From CBDBJL01 sp965206365 (lineage in GTDB: Bacteria > Pseudomonadota > Alphaproteobacteria > JABAAW01 > JAHZMA01), in NCBI GenBank assembly GCA_965206365.1, contig CBDBJL010000007.1:1-44513 (forward strand): DNA of 44,513 bases. Direction: 5' to 3'. Position numbers and translations under genes: made by a program. Positions 18,739-27,566 of the stretch are shown one piece after another. A model generated the notes under the pieces. That model searched no databases. It had not been told where the DNA came from and saw nothing but the letters and a program-made list of their open reading frames with translations. Position 1 is the stretch's first letter. The number at the start of each line of letters is the position of its first letter.

Positions 18739-18765
18739 TTGACTTTTCGTACAATATGTTACACT
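18739..18765 (+). promoter_or_regulatory. Probable sigma-70-type promoter of the Panacea pair
   Basis: TTGACT at 18739-18744 and TACACT at 18760-18765 are separated by 15 bases, one or two short of ideal. An ACTAGAG-ACTAGA direct repeat covers 18761-18774, right at the expected transcription start. That would be a natural place for an autoregulatory operator. The gene starts at 18816, and an AGGAG at 18793-18797 lies unusually far (18 bases) from it. Confidence 0.5.
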
Positions 18766-18815
18766 AGAGACTAGATACAAAATATATCTTTTAGGAGTGA
18801 GGTTATTTCGTTATC

Positions 18816-19430
18816 ATGGGTAGTTACGCAGATACTGGTAATAAAAGCAGGATAGAGGCTTTATTGGGCATTGATCCTTTGCCAGAACAAAAATTTGATA
18901 AAGAAAAATTAAAAAAATTAATTCATTATGTTTGCCATAAATATAAGGGCGATCGTAATTTTGGTGCGACTAAATTAAATAAAATTTTTTGGTTTGCAGA
19001 TAAATATTGGTTTCATAAACATCAGCAATCTTTAACGACCTTATCTTATTATATGAAACGCCAACGGGGGCCAATGTTGCCCGGGTTTTATGATTTAATC
19101 AATGAATTGGAAAAAGCAGGAACCGTTACAGTTCAAATAGAGTTGCCTCATTCTTTTCAAAAAAAAACGTATCATTGTGAGACGCAGCCTGATATGGCAG
19201 GGATTTCTGGGGAAGAAATAGCAATGATCGATGAAGTTGCCGATGCAATTATTAACCATTATAGCGCAAATGAAATCAGCGAATTATCGCATGATTTTTG
19301 TTGGTGTAATGCGGAAATGGGTAGGGAAATGCCAATTTCGATGACATTGTTGGAATTTTCGAAAGAACCAACGGCAGAGACCATGAAATGGGTAGAAGCA
19401 GAGGCACGTGACATCCAAAAAAACTATTAA
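18816..19430 (+). CDS. Panacea-domain (DUF4065/SocA-like) protein, putative antitoxin
   Basis: The 204-residue protein carries the Panacea domain at about residues 28-110. Landmarks are KLKKLIHYVCHKY, the characteristic FGATKLNKIFWFADKYW, SYYMKRQRGPM and a following LINELEKAGTV helix. Panacea proteins neutralise diverse toxins in two-gene toxin-antitoxin systems, and SocA of Caulobacter is a proteolytic adaptor of this family. The gene overlaps the next small gene by 23 bases, the tight coupling expected of such pairs. It follows tRNA-Cys with its own promoter, as mobile or accessory TA loci often do. The antitoxin role is inferred from family and layout. Confidence 0.8.
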   Translation: MGSYADTGNKSRIEALLGIDPLPEQKFDKEKLKKLIHYVCHKYKGDRNFGATKLNKIFWFADKYWFHKHQQSLTTLSYYMKRQRGPMLPGFYDLINELEKAGTVTVQIELPHSFQKKTYHCETQPDMAGISGEEIAMIDEVADAIINHYSANEISELSHDFCWCNAEMGREMPISMTLLEFSKEPTAETMKWVEAEARDIQKNY

Positions 19431-19701
19431 GTATCATGTTAATTTTGAAAAACGAATAGGTGAGCTTTTAAAATCAAAGGTTGTTACAGATCAGTTTTTG
19501 GATTCTATGTTAAGAGCTATGGAGGATTATTTTTATTCTGGTGACCTCTTACCAAAACAAAAAGAGGTTTTGGTGGGGAACGAAATGCAGTATTATTTTA
19601 CCTTGCTACTTTTTGATGTTGATTTGGATATTGATATTTTCTGGACCGATGATCGTAATATTATTACTTTTCAAAGCATTCGGGCAAGAAAAGCTGTGTA
19701 G
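19408..19701 (+). CDS. Small protein overlapping the Panacea gene, candidate toxin
   Basis: This 97-residue protein matches no family I know. It starts at GTG 19408 after an AGAGG site, inside the 3' end of the Panacea gene, so the two are translationally coupled. It is mixed helix and strand, with a basic N-terminal part (KKTIKYHVNFEKRIGELLK). It has an acidic core, LLLFDVDLDIDIFWTDDRN, and ends with TFQSIRARKAV. There are no membrane segments and no signal. Position and size suit the toxin half of a Panacea pair. It could instead be a passenger or a second regulatory subunit. Confidence 0.6.
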   Translation: MTSKKTIKYHVNFEKRIGELLKSKVVTDQFLDSMLRAMEDYFYSGDLLPKQKEVLVGNEMQYYFTLLLFDVDLDIDIFWTDDRNIITFQSIRARKAV

Positions 19702-19811
19702 CGGTCTGATTAAATTTTTGAGCAGAGATTTTTTGCAATCATTACAATTTATGCGAGATTTTTTTTCTTATAGGGTTTCTTGTAAATGATTTATCAGTCG
19801 GCAAAAGAACA

Positions 19812-20525
19812 TCAAATTTGCAATTGATTGGCCGTTATCATTTCTAATTTCCCTTTATTTAGCTGATAAATTACATCCAATCGGCTGGCTAATTTATGAT
19901 TATGGGTCACAATTAATCCGGCAGCTTTGCGGGCGCGTAGCGATGCCACCATATGGGTAAAAACCGCGTTGCTGGTGTCTGGATCTAAATTCCCTGTAGG
20001 TTCATCGGCAAGTAACAAAGCAGGGTTGACAATCATTGCGCGGGCAATGGCAATGCGTTGTTTCTCTCCGCCTGATAAGGAATCGGGGCGGTGGGCTTGG
20101 CGCTTGGTTAATTGCATTTGCGCCAAAATATCCTGAGCAATTAGGCTGGCGTCATGATAGTTTTCTCCGGCAATTAGCAAGGGCATCATTACATTTTCCA
20201 GTGCGGTAAATTCGCTTAACAAATGATGTTGCTGGTAGACATAGCCAATTTGTCTGCCCCGGATCTTGGCCCTGGCGGTATCGTTTAAGTGATTGGTATG
20301 GAGCGAATTTATGATCACATCACCATGATCAGGAACATCCATGAGTCCAGCAATGTGAAGCAAAGTAGATTTTCCGGCACCTGAAGGGGCGATAATCGCA
20401 ACAATTTCATCCATTTTCACTTTCAGCTCTAAATCTTGCAAAATCGTTAGCAAGCCTTGTTGGGTTTGAAATGTTTTGCAAATTTTCGTAAGTGTAAGTG
20501 CCAAATTATTCATGGGGTTATTCAT
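19812..20525 (-). CDS. lolD: Lipoprotein-releasing ABC transporter ATPase LolD
   Basis: This ATPase powers release of outer-membrane lipoproteins from the inner membrane to the LolA carrier. The roughly 237-residue protein has Walker A APSGAGKSTLL, a Q-loop in GYVYQQHHLL, the signature LSGGEKQRIAIARAM, Walker B LLLADEPTGNLD and the switch histidine in IVTHNH. The ATG at 20525 overlaps the permease stop by 8 bases (the frame stays open to 20540), which signals translational coupling. The set proS - lolC/E - lolD is a familiar alphaproteobacterial order. Confidence 0.95.
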   Translation of the reverse strand: MNNPMNNLALTLTKICKTFQTQQGLLTILQDLELKVKMDEIVAIIAPSGAGKSTLLHIAGLMDVPDHGDVIINSLHTNHLNDTARAKIRGRQIGYVYQQHHLLSEFTALENVMMPLLIAGENYHDASLIAQDILAQMQLTKRQAHRPDSLSGGEKQRIAIARAMIVNPALLLADEPTGNLDPDTSNAVFTHMVASLRARKAAGLIVTHNHKLASRLDVIYQLNKGKLEMITANQLQI

Positions 20526-21768
20526 AGCGTAAAATATCAACAGGATTAAGTTTCATTGCTCGGCGCGCTGGGTACAGTGCGGCTAGGGTGGTAACGGCAA
20601 GTGCCATAAGGATCGTGATCATGGTTTGGGTGTTATTCAGCTGGGAAGGTAAATTTTCTAGATGATATAAATTTTGATTAAACAGTGAAATTGACAGCAA
20701 GCTTTCAACAAACCGACGCAACACATCGATATTTTGTGCGATTAAAACACCGGCAATGCTACCAAAGAACGTTCCGCTAAGCCCGATAAAGGCACCGGTG
20801 AAAGTGAAAATATACAAAATTGTTTGATTGCGTGCACCCATAGAACGTAAAATGGCAATGGATCTGGCTTTTTCTTTTACCAACATAATTTGCGCGCTAA
20901 TAATATTAAGCGCAGCAATCAGTACCACCAAAGTTAAAACAATGTACGTAACGCGCCGTTCAATTTCGATGGCTTGATAAAGCGAGCCATTAAATTCAAG
21001 CCAATGCAAACTATATAAATTGCGGGGCAATTGTTGATTGATTTTTTCATTATGGCGCAAGGCAATATCAGGGTGCGGGGTCACCAATTCAATTCGGGAG
21101 ACACCATCGGTTTGATTGAAAAATTTTTGCGCTTGGGTTAGGTTCATAAAAATAAAATTGCGATCATATTCAAACATATCAAAGGCAAAAATGCCACCAA
21201 TTTCTACTTTCACCAATTTAGGCAAAATTCCAAAGGCGGTATTATGCCCAAAAGGGGAATAAAGCGTTATTTTATCACCAACATCCAAATTAAAATAACG
21301 CGCCATTTGGATGCCGATGAGCACTTTATGATCTGTTAAAATTTGGATAGCTTCATTTTGAGTGGTGCCTTTAAGTGCACGGGTAAAAAATTCACGCTGG
21401 GCAAAATCTTCCGGACGAATGCCTTTAATATAGGCTCCATCAGATATTTTGTTGCTACTGAGCAAAGTTTCGGATTGGATTACCGGGGTGGCAGCTAAAA
21501 TATTAGGGTCTTGTAAAAGTTGCTTTTGAAGATTAGCAAAATCCGAGATTCGTTGCCCTTGATAGGCAAAGATGGTGATATGTCCATTCATGCCTAAGAT
21601 CCGCTCGTAAAGATTATCACGAAAACCATTCATCACCGAGGTAACAATAATTAAAGTTGCCACACCCAAAAAAATTCCTAAAAAGGCAAATAACGCAATA
21701 ACCGAGATAAAGCGTTCGCGGTTGCGCGCGCGAAGATAACGAAAAGCAATGAAAAGGGCTAATTTCAT
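20518..21768 (-). CDS. lolC: Lipoprotein-releasing ABC transporter permease (LolC/LolE type)
   Basis: The 416-residue inner-membrane protein has one N-terminal transmembrane helix (about residues 20-45, after the IAFRYLRARNRERFIS cytoplasmic lead). A large periplasmic MacB-like domain covers about 50-265, and three more helices lie in a C-terminal FtsX-like domain. SIAILRSMGA near residue 305 is the coupling segment that contacts LolD. Only one permease gene is present, so it may form a homodimer, as in bacteria with a single LolC/E hybrid. It lies between proS and lolD. Confidence 0.93.
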   Translation of the reverse strand: MKLALFIAFRYLRARNRERFISVIALFAFLGIFLGVATLIIVTSVMNGFRDNLYERILGMNGHITIFAYQGQRISDFANLQKQLLQDPNILAATPVIQSETLLSSNKISDGAYIKGIRPEDFAQREFFTRALKGTTQNEAIQILTDHKVLIGIQMARYFNLDVGDKITLYSPFGHNTAFGILPKLVKVEIGGIFAFDMFEYDRNFIFMNLTQAQKFFNQTDGVSRIELVTPHPDIALRHNEKINQQLPRNLYSLHWLEFNGSLYQAIEIERRVTYIVLTLVVLIAALNIISAQIMLVKEKARSIAILRSMGARNQTILYIFTFTGAFIGLSGTFFGSIAGVLIAQNIDVLRRFVESLLSISLFNQNLYHLENLPSQLNNTQTMITILMALAVTTLAALYPARRAMKLNPVDILRYE

Positions 21769-21875
21769 AAAAATATTAAACTTATAATTTGTTGATTTTT
21801 GATTTCTAAAATACGCATATATCTTGATGCTCTAGCTGATGCAGAGGGGTTAAGGTTATTTTATTGTACAAATGA

Positions 21876-23225
21876 TTAAGATTCATTTTTTCTGCTGCTC
21901 GATATCATATAATCTTCAAGATTGGTGAATGGAATTTTTTCAATTTTTCCTGTGGTACGGTCTTTTATTTCAGCTTGTGATTCTGAGAATCCACGCGCAC
22001 CAATGATAATTTGCAGTGGCAAACCGATGAGGTCATGTTCGGCAAATTTCATGCCAGGACGCTGGGTGCGCTCATCGTATAAAATTTCAAGGCCAGCCCG
22101 ATCAAGTTTGCCAAATAATTGCTCGCAATAGGCAGTAATATCGGGATTATCAGGGGTAAGATTAATTAAAGAAGCATCAAACGGTGCAACTGATTTTGGC
22201 CAAATAATGCCCTTATCATCATGGAAAGCTTCGATTAATGCACCCACAAGGCGCGAGATGCCAACACCATATGAACCCATTAATAGGGGCACAATTTTGC
22301 CATCGGGTAGGGTAATTTCTGCTTTTAAGTCTTTAGAATATTTATCGGCAAAATAAAAAATATGCCCAACTTCAATGCCTCGCGCTTCAATTTGTTTGGC
22401 TTTTGGAACTTTTTCTGCAAAAACATCTGGCTGGTGCATATCTTCTGTTGCGGCATAAAGTTTTGTCCAACGCGTAAAAACATCGGCGCGATTATCATCC
22501 GTTGTGATCTCTAGAGGATCAAAATCTAGCAGATCAGCATGACAATAAACCGTACTTTCGCCTGTGGGAGCGATCACAATAAATTCGTGTGATTTATTGC
22601 CACCAATAGGGCCTGTTTCAGCGCGCATAGGAATGGGTTTAAGCCCAAGGCGAGCAAAAATGCGCAAATAGCTAGCAAATACATTATGATAGGTTGCTTG
22701 TGCTGCTTGCGCACTAACATCAAAAGAATAAGCATCTTTCATTAAAAACTCACGCCCACGCATTACGCCAAAACGAGGGCGAATCTCATCACGAAATTTC
22801 CATTGAATTTGGTATAGGGTTAAAGGTAATTCTTTGTAGCTGGTAATATTTTGCGCGACAATATGGGTAATAATTTCTTCGTTTGTGGGGCCATAGAGCA
22901 ATTCTCGGCTATGACGATCTTGAATTCTTAGCATTTCTTTGCCATAGCTATCATAACGCCCTGATTGTTGCCATAATTCGGCATCTTGAATGGTTGGCAT
23001 TAAAACTTCCAAAAAACCGGCTTGATCTTGTTCTTGCCTTACAATATCTGCAATTTTATTCAATACCCTAAGCCCCATAGGCAACCAGCTATAAATACCA
23101 GCACTATTTTGGCGCACCAAACCGCTACGAAGCATATAACGATGCGAGATAATGGCGGCTTCGGTAGGTTCTTCGCGTAGCGTGGGAACAAAATAACGGC
23201 TCATCTTAACAGATGATTTTTTCAT
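21876..23225 (-). CDS. proS: Prolyl-tRNA synthetase, short alphaproteobacterial form
   Basis: This class II synthetase charges tRNA-Pro. The 449 residues are well below the roughly 570 of the E. coli type because the editing insertion between motifs 2 and 3 is missing, as in alphaproteobacteria. Motif 1 is in SAGIYSWLPMGLRVLNKI. Motif 2 is in YQIQWKFRDEIRPRFGVMRGREF. Motif 3 is in GSYGVGISRLVGA. The C-terminal anticodon-binding domain begins near residue 350. Two in-frame starts, 23225 and 23204 (MSRYFVPT), are possible; the second is closer to the usual N terminus. Confidence 0.95.
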   Translation of the reverse strand: MKKSSVKMSRYFVPTLREEPTEAAIISHRYMLRSGLVRQNSAGIYSWLPMGLRVLNKIADIVRQEQDQAGFLEVLMPTIQDAELWQQSGRYDSYGKEMLRIQDRHSRELLYGPTNEEIITHIVAQNITSYKELPLTLYQIQWKFRDEIRPRFGVMRGREFLMKDAYSFDVSAQAAQATYHNVFASYLRIFARLGLKPIPMRAETGPIGGNKSHEFIVIAPTGESTVYCHADLLDFDPLEITTDDNRADVFTRWTKLYAATEDMHQPDVFAEKVPKAKQIEARGIEVGHIFYFADKYSKDLKAEITLPDGKIVPLLMGSYGVGISRLVGALIEAFHDDKGIIWPKSVAPFDASLINLTPDNPDITAYCEQLFGKLDRAGLEILYDERTQRPGMKFAEHDLIGLPLQIIIGARGFSESQAEIKDRTTGKIEKIPFTNLEDYMISSSRKNES

Positions 23226-23339
23226 GAGGTTTAGAAATCCTTACAAATGATGCTGATTATGCTTTATGTTTAGCGTAATTTTCTGATAATGTCATGGGTA
23301 AATTTGATGTTTTTTACAAGGTAATTGGCAAAAGAGAGA

Positions 23340-26144
23340 ATGATGGTAGATAATAAGGTGGTTTTAATAGATGGCTCAGGCTATATTTTTCGGGCCTATT
23401 ATGGGCTTCCCCCTATGAATAACCCTGAAAACATCCCCGTAAATGCGGTTTATGGTTTTTTCAAAATGATTTTGAAATTACGGCAAGATTATACCAAAAA
23501 TTATATGGCGGTTGTGTTTGATCATGCCCGCAAAACATTTCGAAACGAGCTTTACCCAGAGTATAAAGCCAATCGAGGAGCCCCTCCGGATGATTTGATT
23601 CCACAATTTGCTTTGGTGCGTGAGGCTACTCGCGCCTTGAATTTACCCTTGATTGAAGCTGAGAATTATGAAGCGGACGATATTATCGCCACTTTGGCGC
23701 AAAATGCTAGCCAGCAAAATAAACAGGTGGTAATTATTTCTTCTGATAAGGATTTAATGCAACTGGTTGCAGAGAATATTAGTTTGTATGATCCGATGAA
23801 GAATAAAACAATAATGTCGCAACAAGTGTTAGAACGATTCGGGGTGTTGCCTGATAAAGTAATTGATGTGCAGGCACTTGCGGGGGATAGTACCGATAAT
23901 ATTCCCGGTGCAGTTGGAATTGGAATTAAAACTGCTGCTTTATTGATCAATGAATATGGTAATTTGGATAATTTACTGGCGCAAGCCGATACAATCAAGC
24001 AACCGAAAAGGCGCGAAAATTTAATCAAATTTCGTGAATTTGCCGATATTAGTCGTCAATTAGTAACTTTACAGCAAAATGTGCCAAATGTGGCAGAGGT
24101 AAAATTTAGTGTTATGTCCGATATTTTGCCAGAAATTGCGCTGAAATTTACGCAAAAGCATGGCTTCAAAAGTTTAATGCATTATTTTCAAACCCCAGAT
24201 GGATCTTACGGGGTGGATTACCCAATTGGTGAGCAGGGTAGAAATTTGGAAGATTGGGTGCATATCATTCAACCGCAATGGATTTGCGATATGACACAAT
24301 TGCAAGCTTTGCGCGTTGAAATCAACAAAGAAGGGATGGTAGCGTTGCATCTATGCCTTGGCAAAACAGGTGAAATTGCTGGAATTGCGTTTGTGCTTTG
24401 CCATCAGCGTCGCTTTTATTTACCCCTTGGGCATTATCGAACAAGTGATGCTGATGGTAATGAGCATGAAGTTGCTGGCTCAGAAAAAAATCAGGGAGAA
24501 TTATTGGCAAAGCTATTGGAACCTGAAAGGCAATTGCAAGGTGGGCAGATCGATAAAATTGCTGCGCTTTCTTTTTGTGGGCAGATTTTTGAAGATCAGG
24601 CAATCATAAAAATTGGTTATAATTTCAAGAAAACTTGGCATCTGTTTGCATCGATCTTAGAGGTTGAGATCGTTGCGGTTGCAGATATTATGTTGATGTC
24701 TTTTGTGCTAGATGCTGGCAAGCATGGGCATAAATTTCAGGAGCTCATCAATTTTCATGCTGAAGAGCTTTCCGCCTATGGGAGAGAAGAGCGAATTTCT
24801 GATAAGATCGATTTTGCTGCTTTACCGATCGAAGAAGCGATAAGAATCGCTACAAATGATTGCGCCACCATATTGCGACTTTATCAATTTTTTTTACCGC
24901 GTTTATGTCAACAAGGTTTGTACAGCCTGTATCAAACAATGGAAATCCCTTTAATCCAAGTTTTATTTGCGATGGAATGTCAGGGTATTTTATTAGATGC
25001 ACCTTATTTGCAAAAATTAAGCGCAAATTTTGCAAAGCAGCTAACTCAGCTTTCAGCAGAAATTTTTCAGCTAACAAAAGAAGAATTTAACATTGCATCT
25101 CCAAAGCAATTAGGCGTTATTTTGTTTGAAAAAATGGGATTGCCTTATGGTCGTAAAACCAAAACCGGACAATATAGTACGGATAATGACCTGCTGGACA
25201 AACTGGTCCTTGAAGGACATCTGATTGCTGGATTGCTACAAAATTGGCGTCATATTAGCAAATTGCGCTCTACCTATAGTGAAAGTCTGCCCTTGCTTCA
25301 GGCGCAGGATCTGCGGGTGCATACTGATTTTAATATGGTAGGGGCACAAACCGGACGGCTCTCTTCGATAGAGCCTAACTTGCAAAATATTCCGGTACGA
25401 GATGCGCTTGGCAAAGATATTCGCAAAGGCTTTATAGCGCCTATAGGGAAAATATTGTTATCGCTAGATTATTCGCAAATTGAATTGCGGTTAATTGCCC
25501 ATATTGCCGGGCTTAAAAGTTTGATTGATGCATTTAAGAGGGATGAGGATATTCATCAATTTACCGCATCCGAAGTTTTCAAAGTTCCCTTAGATGCGGT
25601 AACCCCAGCGCAAAGGCGGGATGCCAAGGCGGTAAATTTTGGTATTATTTACGGGATTTCAGCATTCGGCTTAGCGCGACAATTAATGATTTCACGTTCG
25701 CAGGCGCAAGATTATATCAATGCTTACATGGTGCGGTATCCGGGTTTGAAAAATTATATGGAGCAAACTGTAAAACAGGCAAGCCATGATGGTTTTGTGC
25801 GCACCTTATTTGGACGCCAGATTCATTTGCCAGCGATTAATGATAAAAACCACGCAAAGCGCAATTATGCGATGCGTCAAGCGATTAATGCTCCGATTCA
25901 AGGCAGTGCTGCTGATATTATTAAGCGAGCTATGGTGATCATTCATCAAAAAATTATTGATGAGCATTTACCCGCTAAGCTGTTATTACAAGTTCATGAT
26001 GAACTAATTTTTGAAGTAGGGCAGGCAGAGCAAGAGGAGATGAGTGTGATTTTTACGAAAATAATGATCGAAGCTGGTGGTGCTTTATCGGTGCCGCTTA
26101 TTGTGGATTCTGGGTATGGTCATAATTGGGCACAAGCCCATTAA
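23340..26144 (+). CDS. polA: DNA polymerase I with a degenerate 3'-5' exonuclease domain
   Basis: The roughly 934-residue enzyme removes RNA primers and fills gaps. The 5' nuclease domain (about residues 1-290) is intact, with LIDGSGYIFRAYY, NYEADDIIATLA, SSDKDLMQL and GDSTDNIPG. The polymerase domain is intact too: motif A SLDYSQIELRLIAHI, motif B RRDAKAVNFGIIYG, motif C LQVHDELIFEV. The middle domain is proofreading-like in shape but lacks the FDTET-type acidic pair (MVALHLCLG instead), and the KYD aspartate is replaced in GYNFKKTW. It should therefore not proofread. Start ATG 23340 (or 23343) follows an AGAGAG site and fits better than the TTG at 23325. Confidence 0.95.
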   Translation: MMVDNKVVLIDGSGYIFRAYYGLPPMNNPENIPVNAVYGFFKMILKLRQDYTKNYMAVVFDHARKTFRNELYPEYKANRGAPPDDLIPQFALVREATRALNLPLIEAENYEADDIIATLAQNASQQNKQVVIISSDKDLMQLVAENISLYDPMKNKTIMSQQVLERFGVLPDKVIDVQALAGDSTDNIPGAVGIGIKTAALLINEYGNLDNLLAQADTIKQPKRRENLIKFREFADISRQLVTLQQNVPNVAEVKFSVMSDILPEIALKFTQKHGFKSLMHYFQTPDGSYGVDYPIGEQGRNLEDWVHIIQPQWICDMTQLQALRVEINKEGMVALHLCLGKTGEIAGIAFVLCHQRRFYLPLGHYRTSDADGNEHEVAGSEKNQGELLAKLLEPERQLQGGQIDKIAALSFCGQIFEDQAIIKIGYNFKKTWHLFASILEVEIVAVADIMLMSFVLDAGKHGHKFQELINFHAEELSAYGREERISDKIDFAALPIEEAIRIATNDCATILRLYQFFLPRLCQQGLYSLYQTMEIPLIQVLFAMECQGILLDAPYLQKLSANFAKQLTQLSAEIFQLTKEEFNIASPKQLGVILFEKMGLPYGRKTKTGQYSTDNDLLDKLVLEGHLIAGLLQNWRHISKLRSTYSESLPLLQAQDLRVHTDFNMVGAQTGRLSSIEPNLQNIPVRDALGKDIRKGFIAPIGKILLSLDYSQIELRLIAHIAGLKSLIDAFKRDEDIHQFTASEVFKVPLDAVTPAQRRDAKAVNFGIIYGISAFGLARQLMISRSQAQDYINAYMVRYPGLKNYMEQTVKQASHDGFVRTLFGRQIHLPAINDKNHAKRNYAMRQAINAPIQGSAADIIKRAMVIIHQKIIDEHLPAKLLLQVHDELIFEVGQAEQEEMSVIFTKIMIEAGGALSVPLIVDSGYGHNWAQAH

Positions 26145-26206
26145 AGTAACCGATACAATAATTTTACAATGAATTTGATTTCAATGGATAATGAAACTAA
26201 AAATGG

Positions 26207-27265
26207 ATGGTTATGAATCAAGATTTCCAAACTCAGTTGCAAATGTACCTATCAGCATTATTGCCCTTTTTTATCAGCCATGAACAAGGTGGGCTTTTGG
26301 TATGCGCATCTGGGTGTGAACCTGAACAGGTTTTGCAGGCACGTTTTGCAAATTTTCAGTGGCAAAATGATAGCAAACCAGCTGATTTATATTATGCGCG
26401 TTTGGCGGGTAAGGATCATGATGAAATTGAGCTTGAAGGTTTTGTCGATAACGTTTTTCAAGATTTTTGCCTTTCGGAGTCAGAACAAGAAATCCTGAAA
26501 TTTTTGCTACGCTGTCTGGCGAAACTTCCCCAAAATCCGCAAATAATATTTACCGATCAAGCGGTTGATTTTACTGATAATGTGCATATGAGACCGGCTT
26601 GTTTTGCTTTTGTTAAGCTTGTTGCGCAAACTCGTCTACGGGAAAATAAGAATCAGATGCCGATTCCCTATATAGTTGCAGAAGCTCGCTTGCCTTTAGA
26701 GCAAGGCGATGCGCGGTTGCGACTTTATGGGGGTGAAGCAGGTTTTGAGCAAACGAAGGTGATCATGATTGGGGATCCGAAAAAATTTGCCCAACAATCT
26801 GATCAAGCTGTATGGATTCGGTTGCATTCGGAATGTTTTACCGGAGATGTTTTAGGCTCACGTCGTTGCGATTGTGGTGCGCAACTACAAGATTCATTGA
26901 ATATAATTGCAGCAAAAGGTATGGGTATTTTATTTTATTTGCCCCAAGAGGGGCGCTCTATTGGGCTTGCTGCCAAGCTTCATGCCTATAATTTACAAGA
27001 TCAAGATGCGTTAGATACGGTGGATGCGAATTTAGCTTTGGGGCTTGCAATTGACAATCGAAACTTTTTATTTGTGATTGCGATCCTAAAGCAGATGGGC
27101 ATTTTGAAGGTAAAATTAATTACAAATAATCCGGCAAAAGTAGAAGCTTTAAATGCCAGTAATATTATTGTTGAAGAAGTTATTTTATTATCGAAGCATG
27201 AACATGCTGATAATTGCGCTTATTTGGCAACGAAACGAGCACGATTACATCATTATTTAAAATAA
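26207..27265 (+). CDS. ribA: GTP cyclohydrolase II
   Basis: This enzyme opens the GTP imidazole ring in the first step of riboflavin synthesis. The catalytic domain (about residues 155-350) has the zinc-binding CFTGDVLGSRRCDCG set, QEGRSIGLAAKLHAY (serine where most have a second glycine), LDTVDANLALG, and LITNNPAKVEAL. Residues 1-150 form an N-terminal extension that does not look like RibB. It probably works beside the RibB gene at 32513, whose own RibA-like domain has lost the zinc cysteines. ATG 26213 is an alternative start, just after a GGATGG stretch. It follows polA closely on the same strand. Confidence 0.92.
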   Translation: MVMNQDFQTQLQMYLSALLPFFISHEQGGLLVCASGCEPEQVLQARFANFQWQNDSKPADLYYARLAGKDHDEIELEGFVDNVFQDFCLSESEQEILKFLLRCLAKLPQNPQIIFTDQAVDFTDNVHMRPACFAFVKLVAQTRLRENKNQMPIPYIVAEARLPLEQGDARLRLYGGEAGFEQTKVIMIGDPKKFAQQSDQAVWIRLHSECFTGDVLGSRRCDCGAQLQDSLNIIAAKGMGILFYLPQEGRSIGLAAKLHAYNLQDQDALDTVDANLALGLAIDNRNFLFVIAILKQMGILKVKLITNNPAKVEALNASNIIVEEVILLSKHEHADNCAYLATKRARLHHYLK

Positions 27266-27284
27266 TCGTTTCACCCCCCCTAAA

Positions 27285-27301
27285 TTGGCACGGTGATTGC
27301 A
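27285..27301 (+). promoter_or_regulatory. Sigma-54 (RpoN) promoter, near-perfect consensus
   Basis: The sequence TTGGCACGGTGATTGCA matches the -24/-12 consensus YTGGCACGrNNNTTGCW at every defined base. The invariant GG (27287-27288) and GC (27299-27300) are at the required distance. It lies 20 bases after the ribA stop and points at the 185-residue gene at 27567. The predicted start near 27312 leaves a leader of about 255 bases. Sigma-54 promoters need an enhancer-binding activator, so the next gene is probably under specific control. Confidence 0.75.
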
Positions 27302-27566
27302 AAATATACAAGAATATTTGATTAGATTTTAGGATCATGGGTGGTCAAATATTGTTAGGTGTTGTTCCAAAATTATTATCGATGTTTTGTTGAAGGGTAA
27401 TTTTATTTATGTTTCGGAATCAAAAGAATGATTTTTCATTTTCGGCTTTTTATATTTTGCTTACATTTCAAAATAGTAAAATAAAACCGCCACACGGTTA
27501 TTTTCAAGATTATTTTTTTCAGAATTTGTCCAATAAAAACAACACGAAATTAAGAGGTGCGGGGTA

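Noticed and set aside
18473..18742. A plus-strand frame crossing tRNA-Cys
   Set aside because: It spans the whole tRNA gene and has no protein-like features.
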